DNA of 64,000 nt from Trichomonas vaginalis G3. Taxonomy: Eukaryota > Parabasalia > Trichomonadida > Trichomonadidae. Below are positions 19,283-29,333 of the stretch, one piece after another. The stretch is taken from NCBI RefSeq assembly GCF_026262505.1, contig NC_067207.1:26566082-26630081 (forward strand), given 5' to 3'. The translations under genes and the position numbers were made by a program. Below the pieces are notes generated by a model that was not told where the DNA came from, made no database searches, and saw only the letters and a program-made list of their open reading frames with translations. Each line of letters starts with the position of its first letter. Positions within the stretch are counted from its first letter, which is position 1.

Positions 19283-20922
19283 TTAAACATTTCTATTCAT
19301 CAATATTTCATCATATGAACTTCTATACTGTGGTGGTGTACCTGTTGGATGATATTTCAAACCTTCATCCGGTGTCCATGTCCAATATGTAGTCCTAGTA
19401 AACCAAACCTGAGGAGGATTTGTCACCTTTGAACAGTAAGTGTCATTTACACCCTGAATGATTGGATAAGCTTTCACTTGTACTGTAACTTGTGAGTTGA
19501 AAGTTTCTAATCCATCAAAGAATATACCCGCTCCATCACGTTGAACTGGAATAGTGCATAAGAATGAAGTTTGGTCTTTCCATGTTCTAGCTAATGGCGT
19601 GCCATTATCATCATTCAGTGGTCTAGTTAATGAGTCCTCGTATTCTTCCGTGCATTCATTCACTCCATCTAAATCAGAAGCTTGAAGCATACGTGTAAAG
19701 AATATGTCACCCACTGTGGTCATCGCTTGATCGGGGAAGTTTCTGGAATCTATAGTGACCTGAAGACCTCGAAGCATTGGATTTTCTAAAACTGTTCTTT
19801 GCATTGCATTCTTCGAAATGCTAACACAACATCTGTAACATTATGAAGAGCGTATGAGAAATCTGAGCTGATACCTTCAGGAGTGATGCAACCTCCATTT
19901 AGTGAACGAACGTCAATATGTTGAGCTGGAATCATGAATGGATCTTCCTTACTGAATAAACGTGGTATTGCTTTAACTGATTCTTCAATTAAACCGTATC
20001 CTGGTGTAATGCATTTATCCTCTAAAACTTCCATCTTTGTGCATGAAATAATAACATTATCAACTGTTGCGTCAGCAGATGTAGCGGCTAAGCTTGTAAT
20101 TAATTTGGCAGGAAGTCCGATTTGTTGGAATTTGCGATCATATTTATAAACATGATTCATAATCTTTTCATAATTTTCATCAGTTATCTTTTCATAAACG
20201 TAATTTTGTAAATCAGCAACTCTTAACGGGTCAACCTGACAAAATACTAAAGTATCCCTGAAAACATAATATTTAAGAATGATTTCACCAAATGATTTAG
20301 GATAATCATCGAACGCCTGAAATGCTAACAAATCATTTACCGGAATAATCATATCAAAAGTGACATCAACTTCTTCATTTGCATTCTTGAAAACTTCTGA
20401 AGGGTCAATATATTTACCACATACTGAGTTATCATATTTTTGAACATTATTATATAACGAATGAACAAACTTTTTAACTTTCCTTTCTGATTTTGGTTTA
20501 TATGTTGCAAATGCGAAAGATTCACGGGCGCAATCCATCTGAAGATAACCGGCATCACCTCTTTCGGTTTCTACTTCTAATTGTTTAAAGCTTTGATTTG
20601 ATGATTTGTAACCAACGAATAAACGCATGCATTTAAAAGCGGCATCACATGTGAAAGCTTTATTTGAAACTAGAGTTGCTTTAACTTTGCGTTTAATATA
20701 TGTGTCACCTAATTGGTTCACATCATGAGCCGGATTTGTAATTCTTAAATGAGTTTGTTTATCATCAAAATATGGAGCATCAGAGTCATAGCATGAACTT
20801 TCAAGTTCTCTATAATATCTTCTACCATCATTCTTTGCGAATATTTCATTTATCTTTTCGAATGAATGAAACACATTTCCATTAATCGGTTTAGTGTTTG
20901 GCACCAAATAGTTAGTCGTCAT
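19283..20922 (-). pseudogene. Maverick major capsid protein gene, broken
   Basis: Fossil part of the Polinton, one interruption suspected. It is the largest gene of the right block, begins at the ATG at 20922, and encodes beta-rich sequence with the size and position expected of a double-jelly-roll capsid protein (before the ATPase, near small virion genes). Segments such as EVDVTFDMIIPVNDLLAF and GEIILKYYVFRDTLVF in the first half and CTIPVQRDGAGIFFD in the second fit beta sandwiches. Identification rests on length, order and overall look, not on a sharp motif. Confidence 0.68.
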
Positions 20923-20991
20923 TTATTAATAAATAAAAAATCAAAATTAAAAGATGAAAATGAATTTTTAATTTTAATGAAATAATCAACT

Positions 20992-21207
20992 ATGGCTGCA
21001 GGTATATTTAAGAAACTGTGGGATAAAGTAAAAAGAGGAGCGCATAAAGTTTGGGAAACAATGAAGAAGGGAGCAAATTGGATATTTAAGAATAAAGAAG
21101 CAATTAGTGACATTGCTGAATCAATAACACCAAAAGCTGCCCCAATAAGAGAAATATTAAATAAAGGAGAAAAAGTTTATCAAAGACTTCAACCGATACT
21201 AAGATAA
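20992..21207 (+). CDS. Maverick small amphipathic protein A
   Basis: 71 residues beginning MAAGIFKKLWDKVKRGAHK. The start is an amphipathic, Lys/Trp-rich helix like membrane-active virion peptides (compare the lytic protein VI of adenoviruses). The next gene, on the opposite strand, begins almost alike (MAAGFFKKLWDGIKKAAG), so the two are probably paralogous or share a processing/targeting signal. Stops are 21 bases apart, convergent. Confidence 0.65.
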   Translation: MAAGIFKKLWDKVKRGAHKVWETMKKGANWIFKNKEAISDIAESITPKAAPIREILNKGEKVYQRLQPILR

Positions 21208-21225
21208 AAATAATTTATTTTTCCA

Positions 21226-21462
21226 CTATCTACCTCCTATTTTATTATGTATTCCTTCAGCAATTCCACCAATTGCGTTACCTGCTTGTGCTCCCATCGC
21301 CGGATTACCTGCTTTAGTACCTAATACTCCACCTATGATAGTTCCTGCCGTTTTCGCTACTGGTGCCAAAAAGTTTGCAATGGGTTTAATAATCTTTTTA
21401 TGAACCCAACCCGCAGCTTTCTTAATTCCATCCCATAATTTTTTAAAGAATCCTGCAGCCAT
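21226..21462 (-). CDS. Maverick small amphipathic Gly/Ala-rich protein B
   Basis: 78 residues from the ATG at 21462. After the amphipathic start shared with the neighbour gene come a helical linker and a Gly/Ala-rich hydrophobic part (GTIIGGVLGTKAGNPAMGAQ), like minor virion proteins that disturb membranes. Role inferred from composition and context only. Confidence 0.65.
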   Translation of the reverse strand: MAAGFFKKLWDGIKKAAGWVHKKIIKPIANFLAPVAKTAGTIIGGVLGTKAGNPAMGAQAGNAIGGIAEGIHNKIGGR

Positions 21463-21528
21463 TTCTGATTTAATATTAATTAAAAAATATATTTCATCAC
21501 TTATATTCTAATTTTTATTTAATGATAA

Positions 21529-21897
21529 ATGAAACCGATTTTAAAAATAAATGAAACAGAGGAGGAAGAAATAAATGAAAGTGAAAATGTTCAACAAAAA
21601 ATAAACGTTGTTAAACCAATTACTGAAATAAAAATTTTTTCATCTGTTGAAGAATTTAATGACTATTATGCTAATAATAAAAAATTATTTGAAGAATTGA
21701 CAACGTGTAAATTGAATAAAATGTTTAAAGTTGATGGATTCAAAATTTCAAAAATAAAGGGGGTGATTAGTTTGAAATCTATTCCTCAATCAAGAATCAC
21801 CTCATTAATGAAAATAGATGATTTAACAAAAAGAATAGAAGAGATTGAAGAAAGAATGAATCAAATAATTGATTTCATAAATTCAAATAATCATTAG
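21529..21897 (+). CDS. Maverick small coiled-coil protein
   Basis: 122 residues from the ATG at 21529. Acidic start (ETEEEEINESENVQQ) and a C-terminal heptad-like helix (MKIDDLTKRIEEIEERMNQI). Last gene of the element before the right end. The final bases of this frame lie in the 55-bp inner inverted repeat shared with 1953-2007. Function unknown. Confidence 0.55.
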   Translation: MKPILKINETEEEEINESENVQQKINVVKPITEIKIFSSVEEFNDYYANNKKLFEELTTCKLNKMFKVDGFKISKIKGVISLKSIPQSRITSLMKIDDLTKRIEEIEERMNQIIDFINSNNH

Positions 21898-21931
21898 TTT
21901 CTTAAAGTTCTATGTTGAACTCATCAAATTC
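21877..21931 (-). repeat. Inner inverted repeat of Maverick, right copy
   Basis: Matches 1953-2007 in reverse orientation (about 50 of 55 bases). Confidence 0.8.
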
Positions 21932-22142
21932 TTTTAATGTGTTTATTTTTTTATTTTTTTATTTCATTATGGTAGTGAATCTTTTATTCATGAAAATAAT
22001 TATTTCTAATTTCTTTTACTCGTTTATGAGGTCTTTGATTATGACTCCATTGATTCCATTCAGGATTTAAACAATGTTTAATTAATCGCGGAATATCTGA
22101 CATCATCTATATATAGCTTCTTTTATAAAAGATAAAAAATAA
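21932..22142. other. Right subterminal region of Maverick, non-coding
   Basis: T-rich runs followed by AT-rich sequence without a gene; one copy of CATCTATATATAG resembles the motif within the terminal repeat. Confidence 0.5.
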
Positions 22143-22359
22143 ATTATTTTAAAATTAATGTTAATTTTTTAAAATGTGTTTAGTATATAATATTTATTAC
22201 TAATTTATTTAATAATGTCGCGCTTTCTTACGAATTCATGACTTAAAAAACGTAAGAAAAAATTTTTATATCATCTATATATAGAAGATGTGAAAATATA
22301 CCTTCATCTATATATAGACGTAACAAAAAAAGTCACACAACCCTTCCTATCCTACTACT
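22143..22359 (-). repeat. Right terminal inverted repeat of Maverick
   Basis: 217 bp, reverse complement of 1425-1641. Confidence 0.92.
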
Positions 22360-22365
22360 AATATT
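22360..22365. repeat. Right target site duplication of Maverick (AATATT)
   Basis: AATATT directly follows the right terminal repeat. Confidence 0.8.
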
Positions 22366-22662
22366 TTATCTTTGTCAATTAATGTTCCCCACTGCTCAAT
22401 AAGTGAAGAGAATTTTTAAAGTTTGGATTTCTTTTAGTTATGGCTCGTATTGCTTGATTTTTTTTGAATAAGCAAATTCACAAAATGTGAATTGGGCAAA
22501 TTTGAGTTTGAATTAATATGACATATAATAAGAGAAGATTATCACACTATAAACATGCAAAGCAGTTAGAATCAAATCATATTTCATGAATAAAATGGCT
22601 TCATTTATCAGAATAATTCGAAATTAACCAACATCTTCTTACATTTGAACAAAAACTATATA

Positions 22663-23965
22663 TAGGGTGTCCAAAGGTGCGTTTAGCACAGCGCTCTATA
22701 TGAGACTATTAAAGGAGATATATGCTGATTATAAATATATAATAAAAAATATGAATATATGTATATGATGAGTATGTTGTATTTTGGCGCCATGCCGGGA
22801 TATAAAATGAATTTTGAGACAAGAGGCGGTTTCGCGGGAAATTTTGGCGGGATTTTTTTCATTTTTTAATGAATCATAAAGAAAACATCCTCGCTCTTGC
22901 AAAAAAATGCAAAGACTGTAAAAAAATCTACGAGACATTGGTAAAATGCTTCGGTATGGATGCTCTTAGCTATTCCACTGTAACGTATCATGTTAGGATG
23001 TATCACTTCATGAACAAAAAGGCGCCCATCATAAAAATTGACAAAAAATCGCCGGATCAAAGAAAAATCAAAGCAATTCTTCAAGCGCTAGATGAAGACC
23101 CAAGAGCATCACTCAGAAGGATAGAGGAGATGACAAAGATACCACGTACAACAGTCAGTTATTATCTGCACAATTATTTGAACTACAAACTAGCGTATAC
23201 ACGTTGGGTTCCGCACAACCTTAATTCAGTTCAAAAAAAATCTAGAGTCCAATCTTCGAAAGAGCTCCTCTCTATATTGGGTGCGTATCAATCCAAGAAG
23301 TTTCGCTTTTTAGTAACAGGGGACGAGTCTTGGTTTCAATATGCAACAGAAGCCAAAATCATGTGGATCCCGAAGGATGAAAATCCGCAAACATTCCCGA
23401 AGAAAAAAATTGACACACCAATGATGATGTTGTCGGTTTTTTGGGGCGTGAATGGCATCATCGCAATTGATATTCTTCAAAAACCTAATACGATGAATGC
23501 TCAGTATCTAATTGACAATGTTCTTACTCAAATTATCAATTCTGATGAGTTTGAGAAATCCAAACAACAAAAACAAAAGTTTGCAATTCATTTTGATAAT
23601 TCAAGAGTTCACAAAAGTCATAAGGTAATGAATTACTTGGTGGAAAACAATGTCAAAGTTGTTCCAAACCCAATTTATTCACCTGATATTGCACCCTCTG
23701 ACTTTTATTTATTCGGCACGCTAAAAAAGAGAGCTGAAGGACGCGAATTCGCGAGTCCAGATGATCTTGAAAATTTTGTAAGAGAGCAATTTGAGCAATT
23801 TTCTCATGATGATTTAAAGCGTGTCTTTCAAGCCTGGATCGATCGCTGCGAACGCGTGATTGAATCCAATGGTGATTATATTTAAATAAACTTTATATAT
23901 ATGTAACTTGTTTATTTCTATTCGCAGTATTCAGGTTTGTGCTAAACACACCTTTGGACACCCTA
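22663..23965 (+). mobile_element. Mariner element, whole (Tvmar-like)
   Basis: 1303 bp between TA dinucleotides, terminal inverted repeats of about 28 bp beginning TAGGGTGTCCAAAGG. Transposase reads rightward and looks complete. Its 3' part (23325-23965) is repeated three more times to the right. Confidence 0.93.
22869..23885 (+). CDS. Mariner transposase (D34D)
   Basis: 338 residues, near the usual 340-350 of mariner transposases. Residues 1-115 form the helix-turn-helix DNA-binding half (SLRRIEEMTKIPRTTVSYYL). WVPHNL is the mariner signature. Catalytic Asp residues: TGDESWFQY, AIHFDNSRVH, and YSPDIAPSDFYLF, with exactly 34 residues between the last two Asp, so a true mariner. The enzyme cuts the element out and inserts it at TA. 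All key motifs are present, so it may be functional. T. vaginalis is known to carry the mariner Tvmar1; this copy is likely of that family, but I could not compare it. Confidence 0.92.
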   Translation: MNHKENILALAKKCKDCKKIYETLVKCFGMDALSYSTVTYHVRMYHFMNKKAPIIKIDKKSPDQRKIKAILQALDEDPRASLRRIEEMTKIPRTTVSYYLHNYLNYKLAYTRWVPHNLNSVQKKSRVQSSKELLSILGAYQSKKFRFLVTGDESWFQYATEAKIMWIPKDENPQTFPKKKIDTPMMMLSVFWGVNGIIAIDILQKPNTMNAQYLIDNVLTQIINSDEFEKSKQQKQKFAIHFDNSRVHKSHKVMNYLVENNVKVVPNPIYSPDIAPSDFYLFGTLKKRAEGREFASPDDLENFVREQFEQFSHDDLKRVFQAWIDRCERVIESNGDYI

Positions 23966-24963
23966 TACTAAGATATATTTACCTATTAATATTTGTTATT
24001 TTTAGGTGATTCAATATCTTGAAAAATTGCTAATAACTTTCTTGTCATCAAAAGGCTTCTCTAACTTAATAGGCTGCCATGTTGATGAAGATTTCTCATT
24101 CGTAACAGATACAAAAACATATAAATGCAATAGAGTTATTGCCATTTTTCTTTCAACAGCTGTTGCAAAAGCAATAAAATCTGATGCATCATTAAACGAG
24201 TTTAAAATCAGCGACCCTATGAATTGCTTCGAGATAATATATAAATCATTACAAGGAGAACCTTTATCAATTGATGTTTCAAACGCAGATCTGATTTTTG
24301 ATGTCGCAAATCAACTTGGGAATTCAGAAATCGCTGAGATTGCATTAGAATACTTACAACATGAAATTGATGCATTTTCAGTTATTTGGAAGATAAAAGC
24401 AAAATTTATTTTAAATATAAGTTTCAACAAAGAATTAGAATACGCTATAAACAACATTGACAAGATAAATCTCAAGGAATTATAAACTCTCGCCTTCAAT
24501 GATTACATTAGAACTATGGAAATCATTGATTTACAAGCTTGGTATGAATAAAGAATCTCTTCCAGAAAATAAAAACGAATTTGTTCCAAACCAAGAACCA
24601 ATCAAGGAGCCAAAAGATTTATTCAAAGGAGTATTCTACACTCTCAAGATGAAATACAAATCTGCTGATTTAGTTAATGATAAAATTGTTGAAATCACAT
24701 CAACAACAGGAGACACAACTAATCTGAGCAGAATATTAGATCCAAATAAAATAGATTACTTTATTACATCAATTAGCAAAATTACTGAAAATTCACCTGC
24801 AATTATTTTCCATTTTATGACAGAAAGAGTTTCGAATCAGCTTATACCATAAAGACATCATACTATAATAGATATACTAATCATATGGTTAGCTGGGCCA
24901 TTGAAGGTTCAAATGATGGAATTCATTGGGATCTCTTAGACAATTTTTTTTGTATATTCTATA
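23325..24963 (+). repeat. 1639-bp tandem unit, copy 1
   Basis: Starts within the mariner transposase (at GAGTCTTGG) and ends after the BTB/discoidin pseudogene, where the sequence jumps back to GAGTCTTGG. The three units look identical. Confidence 0.95.
23968..24963 (+). pseudogene. BTB/discoidin host pseudogene, copy 1
   Basis: 24006-24485 encodes a BTB-like domain (KTYKCNRVIAIFLSTAVAKAI...) but has no ATG before it and stops early. 24499-24852, in another frame, encodes a linker typical of this family (PKDLFKGVFYTLKMKYK). From about 24852 a third frame encodes SWAIEGSNDGIHWDLLDN, a discoidin (F5/8 C)-like strand. So at least two frame changes and a missing 5' end. It belongs to the same family as the gene at 1-1117, but is not a recent copy of it. 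It has no intact product. Confidence 0.82.
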
Positions 24964-25604
24964 GAGTCTTGGTTTCAATATGCAACAGAAGCCAAAATCA
25001 TGTGGATCCCGAAGGATGAAAATCCGCAAACATTCCCGAAGAAAAAAATTGACACACCAATGATGATGTTGTCGGTTTTTTGGGGCGTGAATGGCATCAT
25101 CGCAATTGATATTCTTCAAAAACCTAATACGATGAATGCTCAGTATCTAATTGACAATGTTCTTACTCAAATTATCAATTCTGATGAGTTTGAGAAATCC
25201 AAACAACAAAAACAAAAGTTTGCAATTCATTTTGATAATTCAAGAGTTCACAAAAGTCATAAGGTAATGAATTACTTGGTGGAAAACAATGTCAAAGTTG
25301 TTCCAAACCCAATTTATTCACCTGATATTGCACCCTCTGACTTTTATTTATTCGGCACGCTAAAAAAGAGAGCTGAAGGACGCGAATTCGCGAGTCCAGA
25401 TGATCTTGAAAATTTTGTAAGAGAGCAATTTGAGCAATTTTCTCATGATGATTTAAAGCGTGTCTTTCAAGCCTGGATCGATCGCTGCGAACGCGTGATT
25501 GAATCCAATGGTGATTATATTTAAATAAACTTTATATATATGTAACTTGTTTATTTCTATTCGCAGTATTCAGGTTTGTGCTAAACACACCTTTGGACAC
25601 CCTA
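24964..25604 (+). mobile_element. Mariner 3' fragment (first repeat)
   Basis: 5'-deleted mariner with the last 183 or so residues of transposase and the right terminal repeat. Confidence 0.92.
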
Positions 25605-25606
25605 TA

Positions 25607-26602
25607 CTAAGATATATTTACCTATTAATATTTGTTATTTTTAGGTGATTCAATATCTTGAAAAATTGCTAATAACTTTCTTGTCATCAAAAGGCTTCTC
25701 TAACTTAATAGGCTGCCATGTTGATGAAGATTTCTCATTCGTAACAGATACAAAAACATATAAATGCAATAGAGTTATTGCCATTTTTCTTTCAACAGCT
25801 GTTGCAAAAGCAATAAAATCTGATGCATCATTAAACGAGTTTAAAATCAGCGACCCTATGAATTGCTTCGAGATAATATATAAATCATTACAAGGAGAAC
25901 CTTTATCAATTGATGTTTCAAACGCAGATCTGATTTTTGATGTCGCAAATCAACTTGGGAATTCAGAAATCGCTGAGATTGCATTAGAATACTTACAACA
26001 TGAAATTGATGCATTTTCAGTTATTTGGAAGATAAAAGCAAAATTTATTTTAAATATAAGTTTCAACAAAGAATTAGAATACGCTATAAACAACATTGAC
26101 AAGATAAATCTCAAGGAATTATAAACTCTCGCCTTCAATGATTACATTAGAACTATGGAAATCATTGATTTACAAGCTTGGTATGAATAAAGAATCTCTT
26201 CCAGAAAATAAAAACGAATTTGTTCCAAACCAAGAACCAATCAAGGAGCCAAAAGATTTATTCAAAGGAGTATTCTACACTCTCAAGATGAAATACAAAT
26301 CTGCTGATTTAGTTAATGATAAAATTGTTGAAATCACATCAACAACAGGAGACACAACTAATCTGAGCAGAATATTAGATCCAAATAAAATAGATTACTT
26401 TATTACATCAATTAGCAAAATTACTGAAAATTCACCTGCAATTATTTTCCATTTTATGACAGAAAGAGTTTCGAATCAGCTTATACCATAAAGACATCAT
26501 ACTATAATAGATATACTAATCATATGGTTAGCTGGGCCATTGAAGGTTCAAATGATGGAATTCATTGGGATCTCTTAGACAATTTTTTTTGTATATTCTA
26601 TA
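25607..26602 (+). pseudogene. BTB/discoidin host pseudogene, copy 2
   Basis: Exact repeat of copy 1, 1639 bp to the right. Confidence 0.82.
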
Positions 26603-27243
26603 GAGTCTTGGTTTCAATATGCAACAGAAGCCAAAATCATGTGGATCCCGAAGGATGAAAATCCGCAAACATTCCCGAAGAAAAAAATTGACACACCAAT
26701 GATGATGTTGTCGGTTTTTTGGGGCGTGAATGGCATCATCGCAATTGATATTCTTCAAAAACCTAATACGATGAATGCTCAGTATCTAATTGACAATGTT
26801 CTTACTCAAATTATCAATTCTGATGAGTTTGAGAAATCCAAACAACAAAAACAAAAGTTTGCAATTCATTTTGATAATTCAAGAGTTCACAAAAGTCATA
26901 AGGTAATGAATTACTTGGTGGAAAACAATGTCAAAGTTGTTCCAAACCCAATTTATTCACCTGATATTGCACCCTCTGACTTTTATTTATTCGGCACGCT
27001 AAAAAAGAGAGCTGAAGGACGCGAATTCGCGAGTCCAGATGATCTTGAAAATTTTGTAAGAGAGCAATTTGAGCAATTTTCTCATGATGATTTAAAGCGT
27101 GTCTTTCAAGCCTGGATCGATCGCTGCGAACGCGTGATTGAATCCAATGGTGATTATATTTAAATAAACTTTATATATATGTAACTTGTTTATTTCTATT
27201 CGCAGTATTCAGGTTTGTGCTAAACACACCTTTGGACACCCTA
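26603..27243 (+). mobile_element. Mariner 3' fragment (second repeat)
   Basis: As the fragment at 24964-25604. Confidence 0.92.
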
Positions 27244-27245
27244 TA

Positions 27246-28241
27246 CTAAGATATATTTACCTATTAATATTTGTTATTTTTAGGTGATTCAATATCTTGA
27301 AAAATTGCTAATAACTTTCTTGTCATCAAAAGGCTTCTCTAACTTAATAGGCTGCCATGTTGATGAAGATTTCTCATTCGTAACAGATACAAAAACATAT
27401 AAATGCAATAGAGTTATTGCCATTTTTCTTTCAACAGCTGTTGCAAAAGCAATAAAATCTGATGCATCATTAAACGAGTTTAAAATCAGCGACCCTATGA
27501 ATTGCTTCGAGATAATATATAAATCATTACAAGGAGAACCTTTATCAATTGATGTTTCAAACGCAGATCTGATTTTTGATGTCGCAAATCAACTTGGGAA
27601 TTCAGAAATCGCTGAGATTGCATTAGAATACTTACAACATGAAATTGATGCATTTTCAGTTATTTGGAAGATAAAAGCAAAATTTATTTTAAATATAAGT
27701 TTCAACAAAGAATTAGAATACGCTATAAACAACATTGACAAGATAAATCTCAAGGAATTATAAACTCTCGCCTTCAATGATTACATTAGAACTATGGAAA
27801 TCATTGATTTACAAGCTTGGTATGAATAAAGAATCTCTTCCAGAAAATAAAAACGAATTTGTTCCAAACCAAGAACCAATCAAGGAGCCAAAAGATTTAT
27901 TCAAAGGAGTATTCTACACTCTCAAGATGAAATACAAATCTGCTGATTTAGTTAATGATAAAATTGTTGAAATCACATCAACAACAGGAGACACAACTAA
28001 TCTGAGCAGAATATTAGATCCAAATAAAATAGATTACTTTATTACATCAATTAGCAAAATTACTGAAAATTCACCTGCAATTATTTTCCATTTTATGACA
28101 GAAAGAGTTTCGAATCAGCTTATACCATAAAGACATCATACTATAATAGATATACTAATCATATGGTTAGCTGGGCCATTGAAGGTTCAAATGATGGAAT
28201 TCATTGGGATCTCTTAGACAATTTTTTTTGTATATTCTATA
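27246..28241 (+). pseudogene. BTB/discoidin host pseudogene, copy 3
   Basis: Exact repeat of copy 1, 3278 bp to the right. Confidence 0.82.
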
Positions 28242-28882
28242 GAGTCTTGGTTTCAATATGCAACAGAAGCCAAAATCATGTGGATCCCGAAGGATGAAAA
28301 TCCGCAAACATTCCCGAAGAAAAAAATTGACACACCAATGATGATGTTGTCGGTTTTTTGGGGCGTGAATGGCATCATCGCAATTGATATTCTTCAAAAA
28401 CCTAATACGATGAATGCTCAGTATCTAATTGACAATGTTCTTACTCAAATTATCAATTCTGATGAGTTTGAGAAATCCAAACAACAAAAACAAAAGTTTG
28501 CAATTCATTTTGATAATTCAAGAGTTCACAAAAGTCATAAGGTAATGAATTACTTGGTGGAAAACAATGTCAAAGTTGTTCCAAACCCAATTTATTCACC
28601 TGATATTGCACCCTCTGACTTTTATTTATTCGGCACGCTAAAAAAGAGAGCTGAAGGACGCGAATTCGCGAGTCCAGATGATCTTGAAAATTTTGTAAGA
28701 GAGCAATTTGAGCAATTTTCTCATGATGATTTAAAGCGTGTCTTTCAAGCCTGGATCGATCGCTGCGAACGCGTGATTGAATCCAATGGTGATTATATTT
28801 AAATAAACTTTATATATATGTAACTTGTTTATTTCTATTCGCAGTATTCAGGTTTGTGCTAAACACACCTTTGGACACCCTA
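28242..28882 (+). mobile_element. Mariner 3' fragment (closing the array)
   Basis: Same 641 bp, but followed by TATTAAGAATCAG rather than by the BTB pseudogene. This right flank may be that of the original insertion whose left flank lies at 22661. Confidence 0.9.
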
Positions 28883-28884
28883 TA

Positions 28885-29333
28885 TTAAGAATCAGCATAA
28901 CTATTTACTATGTGTATGAAGTGATGTAACGTGGTTGCGTTGATCTATAAAAAAGAAGAAATAGATTTGTCCATATTAAAAGATTTTTAACATCAGATGA
29001 TCTTTATCATCCGAATATTTATTTGGCGGCAATATGAAAGTATTTTACCTCAATTTTTTACTTTTGTAACTCAATATGGAGAATTTTTTTCAAATTATAG
29101 AACTATTTGAAATACAATAGAGACCAACACTGATATGGAAGTATAGGATATCAAATAACCTTTATAATGGTAATACTATGATGAACAAATGCTAAAATCT
29201 GACTCGGTTATAATCAAATTTTTGATCTCAGGGAAATTGAAATTTAATATAATTTGTCATTTGTAAACTATACAAAATTGAGAGAAAACACATCAAAAAA
29301 ATTTTTGAAAGGAACTTTTTTTTAATTAAATTT
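28885..29333. other. Spacer, nothing seen
   Basis: AT-rich sequence without a gene or repeat that I could recognise. Confidence 0.5.

Larger units (their letters stand above)
1425..22359. mobile_element. Maverick/Polinton, about 20.9 kb, with nested mariner
   Basis: Fossil virus-like element. It is bounded by 217-bp terminal inverted repeats beginning AGTAGTAGGATAGG and by a 6-bp direct duplication AATATT, the duplication size typical of Polintons. Parts recognised: protein-primed DNA polymerase B, rve integrase, primase-helicase, packaging ATPase, major capsid protein, fibre-like protein, small virion-like proteins and several unknown genes. I did not recognise an Ulp1-type protease. About five breaks are suspected over all genes; integrase, helicase and ATPase frames look whole. 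The two terminal repeats look identical by eye, so insertion was probably recent. A mariner (6678-7980) has inserted into it. Gene order is a left block on the plus strand and a right block mostly on the minus strand. Confidence 0.93.
24964..26602 (+). repeat. 1639-bp tandem unit, copy 2
   Basis: Same unit. Contains a 641-bp mariner 3' part (24964-25604) and the BTB/discoidin pseudogene. Confidence 0.95.
26603..28241 (+). repeat. 1639-bp tandem unit, copy 3
   Basis: Same unit. Contains a 641-bp mariner 3' part (26603-27243) and the BTB/discoidin pseudogene. Confidence 0.95.
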
